DNA from: Candidatus Curtissbacteria bacterium RIFCSPHIGHO2_01_FULL_41_11
GTDB lineage: Bacteria > Patescibacteriota > Microgenomatia > Curtissbacterales > GWA2-41-24
Direction: 5' to 3'
DNA length: 13,319 bases
Assembly: GCA_001776335.1 (NCBI GenBank)
Contig: MFAZ01000042.1
Coordinates: forward strand, 1 to 13,319
The notes below the pieces were generated by a model. That model searched no databases. It was not told where the DNA came from and saw nothing but the letters and a program-made list of their open reading frames with translations. This document shows, piece by piece, positions 1-6,357 of the stretch (position 1 is the stretch's first letter; each line of letters begins with the position of its first letter). A program made the position numbers and the translations under genes.

Positions 1-206
1 TCTAGAACTAAATTGGGAATTGGCTTTTCCTTTTCGAGCTCTTCTTTTATTGTTGCTATCTCCGACTCGATTTTTACAGAAATCTTTTGAAGACTCGGCA
101 ATGTTCTGTTTTGAAAACCGTCTATTATCCTCTCAGTTCTTTGAATAGAGGATTGAATTCTCGCTTGTCTCCCAGTCAACTTACTTAACCTTTCTATGTT
201 TTCCAT
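1..206 (-). CDS. Start of an unidentified coiled-coil protein (3' end outside window)
   Basis: An open frame begins with ATG at 206 and runs off the left edge after 68 codons without a stop. The visible protein starts MENIERLSKLTGRQ and is rich in Glu, Lys, Arg, Gln and Ile with hydrophobic residues at heptad-like spacing, so a long helix or coiled coil is likely. No signal peptide or membrane segment is visible in this part. A near-consensus promoter lies about 40 bp upstream, giving a leader of roughly 30 nt with a GGGGAT stretch 7-12 nt before the ATG as a weak ribosome binding site. An in-frame TAA lies 27 nt upstream of the ATG, with no other in-frame ATG, so the start is well supported. 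I do not recognise the family. Transcription is away from secA. Confidence 0.6.
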   Translation of the reverse strand, partial: MENIERLSKLTGRQARIQSSIQRTERIIDGFQNRTLPSLQKISVKIESEIATIKEELEKEKPIPNLVL

Positions 207-242
207 TTTAAAATCCCCATGAATGGGTAAATATTAACCTAT

Positions 243-271
243 AGTATAAACTAATTGCCATGAAAAGTCAA
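243..271 (-). promoter_or_regulatory. Sigma-70-type promoter for the left-edge gene
   Basis: On the minus strand, TTGACT (271-266) is followed after exactly 17 nt by TATACT (248-243). Both boxes are one base from consensus. The predicted start near 236 gives a leader of about 30 nt before the ATG at 206. The same box pair with the same spacing recurs in front of lysS. Confidence 0.75.
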
Positions 272-359
272 TTTTTATAAGTTTTTGGGTATAATAATTT
301 TTGACAGAAGATTGGAAATAGTGGGAGCCTCGTTCGACAAAATCTGGACAAGCATTTCA
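272..359. other. Intergenic stretch without visible gene
   Basis: Together with the neighbouring relics this belongs to the roughly 400 bp without an intact gene between the left-edge promoter and secA. I see an AT-rich segment with an isolated TATAAT on the plus strand (290-295) but no matching -35 box and no downstream plus-strand gene. No convincing hairpin or RNA gene is visible. Confidence 0.4.
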
Positions 360-440
360 TTACGGGATGTTCGGATAATGACATTTCTTCCATTTGAGAC
401 CAGATCCACCTTCCAAATCCTTAGCACTCGCCCTTTTCAC
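360..440 (-). pseudogene. Relic of a SEC-C zinc-binding tail (distal copy)
   Basis: In a frame different from secA, the minus strand encodes ...KDLEGGSGLKWKKCHYPNIP followed by TAA (362-360). The block GSGLKWKKCH closely matches the C-terminal SEC-C zinc motif of SecA proteins (consensus C-x-C-G-S-G-x-K-Y-K-x-C-H). The first Cys pair is missing: LEG stands where CPC would be. The open frame is only 29 codons back to the nearest upstream stop (TGA at 449-447), with no ATG and only a GTG at 440. I read it as a decayed 3' end of a secA-type or other SEC-C gene. Chance similarity is possible but unlikely next to secA and another relic. Confidence 0.5.
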
Positions 441-487
441 TATTATTCATAGACAGCTTAAAGAGCGGACTTAGGAGGACTACGCGA

Positions 488-574
488 TCATCTCTTATGG
501 TATGGTGCGTTGATCATGCCACATTTTTTGTACTTGTATGTCTTGCCTGTTTGTGGATTGATCGCTCCGCAGGG
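488..574 (-). pseudogene. Relic of a second SecA-type C-terminal zinc tail
   Basis: Downstream of the secA stop, and in the same reading frame, the minus strand encodes PCGAINPQTGKTYKYKKCG and then MINAPYHKR followed by TGA (490-488). This resembles the SecA tail at 617-700, which ends KYKKCGLINSPQHRG: Y-K-K-C-G, I-N and P-x-H are shared, but the codons differ widely, so it is not a recent tandem duplication. The first Cys of the expected CPC is Gly, exactly where a dispersed repeat (576-595) joins the sequence. Two stops (TAA at 616-614 and TGA at 592-590) separate it from the SecA frame. It is probably an orphaned alternative 3' end of secA. Confidence 0.6.
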
Positions 575-575
575 G

Positions 576-595
576 CCCTTCGACTTCGCTCAGGG
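576..595. repeat. Short dispersed repeat, copy A
   Basis: The 20-mer CCCTTCGACTTCGCTCAGGG has complementary ends (CCCT/AGGG) and an inner CGA/TCG pair, so it is a partial palindrome. Near-identical copies occur upstream of secA at 3637-3656 and 3657-3680. Here it lies between the secA stop and the orphaned SEC-C tail. I recognise this motif as a short intergenic repeat type seen in many bacterial genomes. Confidence 0.7.
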
Positions 596-600
596 TCCTT

Positions 601-621
601 GTGGATAGAAATTTTATCCAC
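601..621 (-). other. Hairpin across the secA stop codon
   Basis: GTGGATA (601-607) and TATCCAC (615-621) form a perfect 7-bp stem with a 7-nt loop that covers the secA stop codon. On the secA strand no T-run follows, so it is not a canonical intrinsic terminator. It may protect the mRNA 3' end or act together with the adjoining repeat. Confidence 0.4.
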
Positions 622-3454
622 GATGTTGCGGAGAATTAATCAAACCGCACTTTTTGTATTTTAACCCTGACCCACAAGGACATGGGTCGTTGCGGCCAAT
701 TTTTTCTACCTTTGGCGGCTTTTTGTTAATTGATTTAAACGGGCTATCTGGTGTGAGACCTGATTGACCTTGTTTTTCAACGGCTTCAAGACGAGCAATT
801 TCTGCGTTTAACTCTTCGTCGGTCATTTCGTTCGGATCCTTTTCTAGTTGTTGATCGTGTCTTTGTTCATCGGGTTTTTGGGTGTCTGCAACCAGTGCCG
901 GTTCTTCGTGGACTTCTACTCCCTGTTCTTCTACTCTTTCAATATTTGGCTCCTGGCGGATCTGGACTTTAAAAATTCTATATACTATTTCGTAATCGAT
1001 GCTTGCTACAAGTTTGTCGAAAAGATTAAAGGCTTCTTTTTTATATTCAACCAGGGGATCACTTTGGCCTGCAGCGCGAAGACCAATACCTTCCCTTAAA
1101 TCGTCAAGTGAGTCCAAATGTTGAATCCAAAGCGTGTCGATAACCGAGAGACAAACAAATTTTTCGATGTCCCGAGCGTTTGATTCTCCAAGGGATTTTT
1201 CCCGGCTTTTGTAGATATCTTTTGCAACATTTTGGAGAAAATCGATAAGCTTTTGGTGATTTGTGGTTTTGGCGATGTCTGATTCAAGCTTGTTTTGTGA
1301 AGTTTCATCAAAGGGGATAATCGTTGCTATTTCCCGGGATATTTTTTTGTAATCGACACCTGTATCTGCAGTGTTTACCATAACGGTGTTTTCAATTTCG
1401 CGATCAATTTTATCCAAAATATCGCCATTTAATTTTTGGGCCAGAACTTTTACTTTTTGCGCGTCCAGAATTTCCCTTCTTAGGCCGTAAATTATCTCCC
1501 GCTGTTTGTTTGCTACGTCGTCGTATTCAACTAAATGTTTTCTGATGTCAAAGTTGTGAGTTTCAACTTTTACCTGAGCATTTTCAATGGCTTTGCCGAC
1601 CATCGAATGTTCAATCGGTGTGTCTTCGGGAAGTTTGAATGCAGTCATAATTCTGGCAATCTGCTCGCCGCCGAAAAGACGCATTATCTCGTCTTCGAGG
1701 GAGACGTAAAAATGGCTCGAACCGGGATCACCCTGACGACCGGCTCTTCCGCGGAGCTGATTGTCTATTCTTCTTGCTTCGTGTCTTTCGGTACCAGTGA
1801 CATGTAATCCTCCAAGTGCAACTACTTCTTCGTGATCTTTTTTCCATTTCTCAAATTCTTTCCCCTGGGTTGTTGGACGACCCAATTTATCCGAAGGCGG
1901 GGTACCACCCAAAATTATGTCTACTCCGCGTCCGGCTATATTGGTTGCCAGAGTAACACTGTCTTTTTTACCTGCTTGAGCTATAATTTCCGCTTCACGC
2001 TGATGATTTTTGGCATTTAGAAGTTGGTGTGGCACGCCCTTTTTTTTGAGAAGAGATGAAAGGAACTCGTTTTTTTCAATCGAAGTTGTACCGATTAAAA
2101 TCGGTTGGCCTTTTTCGTGCCTTTCTATAACATCATTGGCAACTGCAGTGAATTTGGCTTTTGCAGTTTTATAGACAACATCGGATAAGTCTTTTCTAAT
2201 CATCGGTTTATTGGTGGGAATAATGACAACTTCTACCTTGTAAATTTTGTGAAACTCTTCGGCCTCTGTGGCTGCAGTTCCTGTCATACCGGCAAGTTTC
2301 TCGTACATGCGAAAATAATTCTGGAAAGATACTGTCGCCAGGGTTTGAGATTCCTGCTGGATGTTTACATTTTCTTTGGCTTCGATTGCCTGGTGAAGAC
2401 CTTCCGACCATCTGCGACCGGGCATGAGACGACCTGTAAATTCATCAACAATTATTATTTCACCGTCTTTTACGACATAGTCTTTGTCTTTTGAAAAAAG
2501 AGTTCTGGCTCGGAGTGCCTGTTGGATGTGGTGGATGCTCGCAAAATCTTTTTCGTAGAGGTTTGTGACTCCAAGGCGTTTTTCTACTTTTGTAATGCCG
2601 TGTTCTGTAAGGTTGGCAGTTTTTTGTTTTTCGTCGATAACATAATCGGTATCGCCAGAAAGTTCGCTAACCAGTTTTGCGAACTGATAATATTTTTCCG
2701 TCGCCTGAGCAGATGGAGCGGAAATAATAAGAGGGGTTCTGGCTTCATCGATTAAGATTGAGTCTGCCTCGTCAACTATTGCAAAATTATGTGAGCGCTG
2801 AGACATATCTTTTGTGTCCCAGACCATGTTGTCTCTGAGATAATCAAATCCGAATTCATTATTTGTGCCATAAGTTATATCAGCGTTGTAGGCGTCTTTT
2901 TTATCTACAGGTCTTAAGTGTCTAAGGCGCCAGTCAAGTTGAGTTTTGTCTTCGTACTTTGGATCGTAGATGAAGGCTGCTTCCTGCATTATGACTCCGG
3001 CTGTTTCTCCAAGTGCTTCGTAAATTGGTCCCATCCAGCCCAGACCCACCCGGGCAAGATAATCATTTGCGGTTGCAAGATGAACACCTTTTTGTGAAAG
3101 AGAGTTTAGGTAAAGAGCAAGAGAGGCGGTTAAGGTTTTTCCTTCGCCGGTTTTTTGCTCGGCAATTTTCCCTTGGTGAAGAACGATTCCTGCAACAAGC
3201 TGCACGTCGAAATGTCGCATGTTGAGTGTTCTTTTGGATGCTTCGCGCACTGCAGCATAGGCGTCGGGTAAAAGATCATCGAGAGCGCTGCCTTCTGCAA
3301 CTTTGGATTTGAATTCTGCCGTTTTTGCTTTTAGCTGAGCGTCTGTTAACTTTTGATATTTTTTCTCAAGATCGTTTATCGAGTCGACTGTAGGTTGCAG
3401 TTTTTTGATCTGCTTTTCGTTTGAGTCTAAAATTTTACCGAATATATTAAACAT
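614..3454 (-). CDS. secA: SecA, preprotein translocase ATPase
   Basis: SecA is the ATPase that drives unfolded preproteins through the SecYEG channel, cycling between cytosol and membrane. The 946-residue protein has the full family layout: N-terminal helix, Walker A QKTGEGKT (100-107), Walker B region IVDEADSILIDEARTP (226-241), a preprotein-crosslinking domain to about 370, then NBD2 with TNIAGRGVDI (504-513) and RGRAGRQGDPGSS (568-580). A helical scaffold/wing region follows, then an acidic Glu/Gln-rich linker (about 855-915) and a SEC-C tail with CPCGSGLKYKKCG at 925-937. The usual fourth zinc ligand after the third Cys is Gly; His944 near the end may replace it. Length is slightly above the usual 840-900. 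ATG at 3454 follows a small ORF by 12 nt, with only a weak GAAAG as ribosome site. A terminator at 3741-3780 separates it from serS. Confidence 0.97.
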   Translation of the reverse strand: MFNIFGKILDSNEKQIKKLQPTVDSINDLEKKYQKLTDAQLKAKTAEFKSKVAEGSALDDLLPDAYAAVREASKRTLNMRHFDVQLVAGIVLHQGKIAEQKTGEGKTLTASLALYLNSLSQKGVHLATANDYLARVGLGWMGPIYEALGETAGVIMQEAAFIYDPKYEDKTQLDWRLRHLRPVDKKDAYNADITYGTNNEFGFDYLRDNMVWDTKDMSQRSHNFAIVDEADSILIDEARTPLIISAPSAQATEKYYQFAKLVSELSGDTDYVIDEKQKTANLTEHGITKVEKRLGVTNLYEKDFASIHHIQQALRARTLFSKDKDYVVKDGEIIIVDEFTGRLMPGRRWSEGLHQAIEAKENVNIQQESQTLATVSFQNYFRMYEKLAGMTGTAATEAEEFHKIYKVEVVIIPTNKPMIRKDLSDVVYKTAKAKFTAVANDVIERHEKGQPILIGTTSIEKNEFLSSLLKKKGVPHQLLNAKNHQREAEIIAQAGKKDSVTLATNIAGRGVDIILGGTPPSDKLGRPTTQGKEFEKWKKDHEEVVALGGLHVTGTERHEARRIDNQLRGRAGRQGDPGSSHFYVSLEDEIMRLFGGEQIARIMTAFKLPEDTPIEHSMVGKAIENAQVKVETHNFDIRKHLVEYDDVANKQREIIYGLRREILDAQKVKVLAQKLNGDILDKIDREIENTVMVNTADTGVDYKKISREIATIIPFDETSQNKLESDIAKTTNHQKLIDFLQNVAKDIYKSREKSLGESNARDIEKFVCLSVIDTLWIQHLDSLDDLREGIGLRAAGQSDPLVEYKKEAFNLFDKLVASIDYEIVYRIFKVQIRQEPNIERVEEQGVEVHEEPALVADTQKPDEQRHDQQLEKDPNEMTDEELNAEIARLEAVEKQGQSGLTPDSPFKSINKKPPKVEKIGRNDPCPCGSGLKYKKCGLINSPQHRG

Positions 3455-3466
3455 TTTGACTTTCGT

Positions 3467-3622
3467 TCATTTCTTTTTTGCCTTTTCAACAATTTTGGCC
3501 CACAAAGTTTTTGTGGACCTGCCTGATTCGTGAGCTATTTTATGAATTTTAGGAGAAAGTTTTTTTATCCTATTTCTTTTTTTTAGATATTTAGCTTCTC
3601 CCTCGGGCAGATTATGATTCAT
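3467..3622 (-). CDS. Small basic protein, 51 aa, directly upstream of secA
   Basis: This open frame starts MNHNLPEGEAKYLKKRNR, ends AKIVEKAKKK and stops with TGA 12 nt before the secA ATG. It is very rich in Lys and Arg and has a stretch resembling a helix-turn-helix (IHKIAHESGRSTKTLWAKIV, about residues 26-45), so nucleic-acid binding is conceivable. AAGGA lies 6 nt before the ATG, a better ribosome site than that of secA itself, and it comes from the end of a dispersed repeat. Close coupling to secA suggests co-transcription and perhaps translational coupling. I do not recognise a family. It could be a chance ORF, but spacing, ribosome site and composition favour a real gene. Confidence 0.5.
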   Translation of the reverse strand: MNHNLPEGEAKYLKKRNRIKKLSPKIHKIAHESGRSTKTLWAKIVEKAKKK

Positions 3623-3627
3623 GGTAG

Positions 3628-3680
3628 ATCCTTCGACCCTTCGACTATGCTCAGGGTCTTCGACTTCGCTCAGGATGACA
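3628..3680. repeat. Short dispersed repeat, tandem copies B
   Basis: A partial unit (3628-3636) is followed by CCCTTCGACTATGCTCAGGG (3637-3656) and TCTTCGACTTCGCTCAGG (3657-3674) ending in ATGACA. They match the repeat near 576-595 apart from single substitutions (TTCGC versus ATGC in the centre). The array lies in the predicted leader upstream of the small ORF and secA, and its left end supplies the AAGGA ribosome site of the small ORF. Confidence 0.7.
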
Positions 3681-3694
3681 GAAAAATTTCACTC

Positions 3695-3700
3695 ATTATA
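3695..3700 (-). promoter_or_regulatory. Candidate -10 box for the small ORF-secA unit
   Basis: A perfect TATAAT lies on the minus strand between the serS terminator and the small ORF, where a promoter is needed. A TTGACT sits only 7 nt upstream of it, too close to serve as its -35. At normal spacing only TACGTT-like sequence is present. The -10 assignment is tentative, and the leader would run through the dispersed repeats. Confidence 0.4.
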
Positions 3701-3740
3701 ATTTTTCAGTCAATTTTAACGTATTCGAGGCCGATTGTGC

Positions 3741-3780
3741 AAAAAAGGGGAAGCCTTCACGAGCATTCTGAGGCTTCCCT
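3741..3780 (-). terminator. Intrinsic terminator of the lysS-serS unit
   Basis: On the minus strand, AGGGAAGCCT pairs with AGGCTTCCCC (nine Watson-Crick pairs plus one wobble) around a 14-nt loop and is followed at once by six T. It lies about 70 bp after the serS stop and ends that transcription unit before the secA promoter region. Confidence 0.85.
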
Positions 3781-3847
3781 AGTTTAACGTTAGGACATTT
3801 GCGATTAGCTTGTCAAGATAATATTTTATCTTGTCTTAAATGCGAGT

Positions 3848-5068
3848 TTAACTTGGGATTTTGCCGAAGCCGGTGTCCTTTTGAAGGACTTTGGGGATTA
3901 TGATTGATCCGTCTTTTTGTTGATTATTTTCCATAATCGCAATTAATATTCTTGGCATGGCTATTGCTGTCGCATTAAGAATGTATACAAATTCTTTACT
4001 TGCGCCTTTTTGATACTTAATGTTCAATCTTCTTGATTGAAAATCACTATTTGTGGATGCGGAGTGCGTTTCCCTATATTTATTTTGGGAGGGAATCCAT
4101 GTTTCTATGTCGTATTTTCTGGCTGTAGGAAATCCTAAATCCCCTGTGCATTGTTTAACAACCTGATAAGGCAGATTCAATTTTTTCATCATTTTTTCTT
4201 CCAGAGAAAGGAGAAACTCGTGCTCCTTGTCTTCGTCTTGGGGCAAGACGAAGGAAACCATTTCTACTTTATCAAACTGATGAACACGGATAATGCCCTT
4301 AGTATCTTTTCCATATGAGCCTGCTTCTCGCCTAAAAGCTGTAGAGAAAGCAACGTAACGCCGTGGCAGGTCGGATTCTGCGAAAGTCTCATCCATGTGC
4401 ATTGGAACTATTGAGTGTTCTGCGGTTCCAACCAAATATTGATCGTCGACTTTGTAGCCTTCTCCGGTTTCGTATTCCGGATAACCCAAACCACCTGCGA
4501 CTTTTTTGTTGATCAAAACAGGAGGAATAACTTGAATAAAGTCTTCTTGTGCAAGTATTTCGAGGGCAAATTTAACCAGTGCAAATTCCAAGGCAACAAG
4601 TTCGTTTTTTAAATAAAAAAATCTTGAACCTGAAACTTTTGACGCTCGTTCAATGTCGAGGATATCAAGACCAGACCCAAGCTCCAAATGATCTTTAGGT
4701 TCGAAATCAAACTTGGGTAACTCCCCTACTTTTCTAATTACTTCGTTTTCGCTTTCATCTTTGCCGACTTTGACGTCTTTTTTGGGCAGATTTGGGACTT
4801 CGCGGATTAGCTGGTAGAATTCTTCATTCAATTTTTCCAGTTCGTCTTCTTTTTGTTTTAATTTTGCTTTTATATCTGATCCGGTTTTATCCTCTCTTGA
4901 TTCGGCTGCTTTTTTGCGGTCAGCTCTTAATTTGTCTACCTCATTAACCAATTTTCTTCTTTTGTTGTCGACATTAAGAAGTTTTTCTAAACTGACAACA
5001 TATCCCTTTTGCCTGGCTTTTTCTTCAACTAAATTTGCGTTTTCCCGGATGAATTTAATGTCTAGCAT
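3848..5068 (-). CDS. serS: Seryl-tRNA synthetase
   Basis: SerRS charges tRNA-Ser with serine in the cytosol. The 406-residue protein begins MLDIKFIREN as in the family, followed by the long antiparallel coiled-coil arm that grips the tRNA-Ser variable arm (about 30-95), and then a class II catalytic domain. Visible signatures are VGTAEHS (213-219, the T-x-E serine loop), motif 2 FRREAGSYGKDTKGIIRVHQ (245-264), and a motif 3 region near 365-390 ending in DGSIIIPKVL. Length is close to the usual 420. The start at 5068 overlaps the end of the upstream HD gene by 14 nt. An AAGGAG at 5085-5080 and an AGGA closer to the ATG can both serve as ribosome sites. A strong terminator follows the gene. Confidence 0.96.
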   Translation of the reverse strand: MLDIKFIRENANLVEEKARQKGYVVSLEKLLNVDNKRRKLVNEVDKLRADRKKAAESREDKTGSDIKAKLKQKEDELEKLNEEFYQLIREVPNLPKKDVKVGKDESENEVIRKVGELPKFDFEPKDHLELGSGLDILDIERASKVSGSRFFYLKNELVALEFALVKFALEILAQEDFIQVIPPVLINKKVAGGLGYPEYETGEGYKVDDQYLVGTAEHSIVPMHMDETFAESDLPRRYVAFSTAFRREAGSYGKDTKGIIRVHQFDKVEMVSFVLPQDEDKEHEFLLSLEEKMMKKLNLPYQVVKQCTGDLGFPTARKYDIETWIPSQNKYRETHSASTNSDFQSRRLNIKYQKGASKEFVYILNATAIAMPRILIAIMENNQQKDGSIIIPKVLQKDTGFGKIPS

Positions 5069-5654
5069 TTTCCTGTAAGCTCCTTTGGGGTTGTACCTCG
5101 TCTTTTAAGATCATTTCAACTGCCTGTTTGTGCCATGGAATTTTTGTGATGTGATAGACCTCTTTAAAATATTTTAATGCAGTTTGCGCTGCCGGTACAC
5201 CTTTGGCTTGAGCAAGCGCATCTAAATTATCGCAAACTTTGACTAAACGTGCCTCTAGGGTTTTCCTTTGCATGTATTCTTCTACAAATTTTATCATTTC
5301 ATTTTTTTGCGGAAGATCTTTTACCAGCCATTTGAGTCCTTCTTCTTCTATAGATGCAAAGGCGCCTTTTGCCATTCCTTTCACATATGTGCCAACATCT
5401 CCAACAATGGTTTCTGCCATATCGTGAAAAAGTGCCATTTTGACGCATTTGTCGACATCTATTTTTTGTCCGTTTTTTTTCAGTTCTGTTGCCAGAAGAT
5501 AAGCAAGCATTGCCGTAGACCAGGAATGCGCGGCGACGGAATCGGCCTCGTTTCTTTTAAAACCCAGGGTAATAAATCCCTGGCGGGGAAGCTCCTTTGC
5601 CCACTGAAGGGCAAGGAATACTTTGAGGATTTTTTTTAATACATCTTTTTTCAT
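5055..5654 (-). CDS. HD-domain phosphohydrolase, YfbR/HDDC2-like 5'-nucleotidase
   Basis: A 199-residue HD-superfamily protein. Metal-binding residues are visible in the expected order: His43 in DSVAAHSW, His77-Asp78 in ALFHDMAETIVGDV (74-87), and Asp142 in VKVCDNLDALAQA. The pattern H...HDMAE-x-x-x-G-D is typical of the YfbR/HDDC2 family, whose members remove phosphate from deoxynucleoside 5'-monophosphates; the substrate here is inferred. No membrane segment is visible. The gene overlaps serS by 14 nt, so the two are probably translationally coupled. Its start at 5654 has only a weak upstream AAAAG and lies just after a 34-bp tandem repeat. Confidence is high for the superfamily and moderate for the substrate. 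Confidence 0.8.
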   Translation of the reverse strand: MKKDVLKKILKVFLALQWAKELPRQGFITLGFKRNEADSVAAHSWSTAMLAYLLATELKKNGQKIDVDKCVKMALFHDMAETIVGDVGTYVKGMAKGAFASIEEEGLKWLVKDLPQKNEMIKFVEEYMQRKTLEARLVKVCDNLDALAQAKGVPAAQTALKYFKEVYHITKIPWHKQAVEMILKDEVQPQRSLQENARH

Positions 5655-5692
5655 CTTTTGGGTATTACTCTAGAAAGTAATATTAAATTCGC

Positions 5693-5787
5693 TGCTCATG
5701 TAATTTCTTCGAAATTATATTCGTACTGCTCATGTAATTTCTTCGAAATTATATTCGTACTGCTCATGTAATTTCTTCGAAATTATA
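5693..5787. repeat. 34-bp tandem repeat, 2.8 copies, with hairpin
   Basis: Two identical 34-bp units (5693-5726 and 5727-5760) and a 27-bp partial third (5761-5787) fill most of the gap between the two HD genes. Each unit contains TAATTTC-TTC-GAAATTA, a 7-bp inverted repeat with a 3-nt loop. The third copy includes the stop codon of the upstream HD gene (TAA, 5785-5783). On the transcribed strand the units also carry TATAAT. No unique spacers are present, so it is not a CRISPR array. Confidence 0.9.
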
Positions 5788-6352
5788 AGCCTAATTCTTC
5801 TGAATGCTCTTGCATTGATTTTAGAGCAAGTGAGACAAATTCTTCCAGAGGAATGTTGAGTTCGGTTTCACAGGTTTTGATCTGATCGCGGTTGGCGCCT
5901 TTGGCAAAAGATTTGTCTTTAAATTTTCGCATGATCGATTCAGTCGTAACCGACGCTAATTTTTTATCCGGTTTGACTAGGGTACAGGCTGCTATCAGAC
6001 CGGTTAGCTCGTCTGAGGCATAAACTGATTTTGCCATCAAAGTTATTCTTTGTTCTTTGTCACAATGGCCGCGGACGGCGTCGATTATTAATTTGTCAGC
6101 ACCGATTGCCTGTAATTTTTTGGTTGTTTCTTCGGTGTGAAGTTCGAGAGACTTATTGGTAATTTCATAATCCGCGTCATGGAGGATACCGGTAATTTCC
6201 CAGTCATCCGCGGCTAGTTCAGGATTTTTACCTTTTTTGGAAAAATAATTGTAGAGACTTGCCATTGTGAAACCAACCGCCAAAGCATGTTTTTTCATAT
6301 TTGGAGAATTTTCCAACTCGTCCAAAATTTTTAGTGCTTCACTTTGAGTCAT
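5783..6352 (-). CDS. Predicted HD-superfamily hydrolase (COG2316-like)
   Basis: This 189-residue protein has an HD-domain layout: His22 in MKKHALAVG, His58-Asp59 in GILHDADYE (55-63), His72, His97 in AVRGHCD, and Asp114 in YASDELTGLI. A conserved-looking C-terminal part follows (KFKDKSFAKGANRD, about 143-156). The motif set and length resemble the predicted HD hydrolases of COG2316, whose substrate is unknown. It is distinct from the neighbouring YfbR-like HD protein in sequence and motif spacing. The start lies 5 nt after the lysS stop, so it belongs to the same unit; no strong ribosome site is visible, which fits coupled translation from lysS. The stop codon lies inside the 34-bp tandem repeat. 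Confidence 0.75.
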   Translation of the reverse strand: MTQSEALKILDELENSPNMKKHALAVGFTMASLYNYFSKKGKNPELAADDWEITGILHDADYEITNKSLELHTEETTKKLQAIGADKLIIDAVRGHCDKEQRITLMAKSVYASDELTGLIAACTLVKPDKKLASVTTESIMRKFKDKSFAKGANRDQIKTCETELNIPLEEFVSLALKSMQEHSEELGL

Positions 6353-6357
6353 GAGCG

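Noticed and set aside
290..295. Plus-strand promoter based on a perfect TATAAT.
   Set aside because: No -35 box at suitable spacing and no plus-strand gene follows; the SecA relics lie on the opposite strand.
590..616. Possible read-through or recoding joining SecA to the orphan SEC-C tail, for example TGA read as Gly as in some CPR lineages.
   Set aside because: The two are in the same frame, but a TAA as well as a TGA lies between them, and full-length genes here need no recoded TGA. Decoding of TGA alone would not join them.
3690..3720. TTGACT plus TATAAT as a paired promoter for secA.
   Set aside because: The boxes are only 7 nt apart, so they cannot serve as one promoter; only the -10 box is kept, as a tentative feature.
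5268..5639. 123-codon open frame on the plus strand.
   Set aside because: It lies entirely opposite the HD-domain gene, whose catalytic motifs are clear; its Phe- and Cys-rich composition is typical of an antisense shadow.
5693..5787. CRISPR array.
   Set aside because: The units are directly contiguous with a 34-bp period and there are no unique spacers; no cas genes are nearby.
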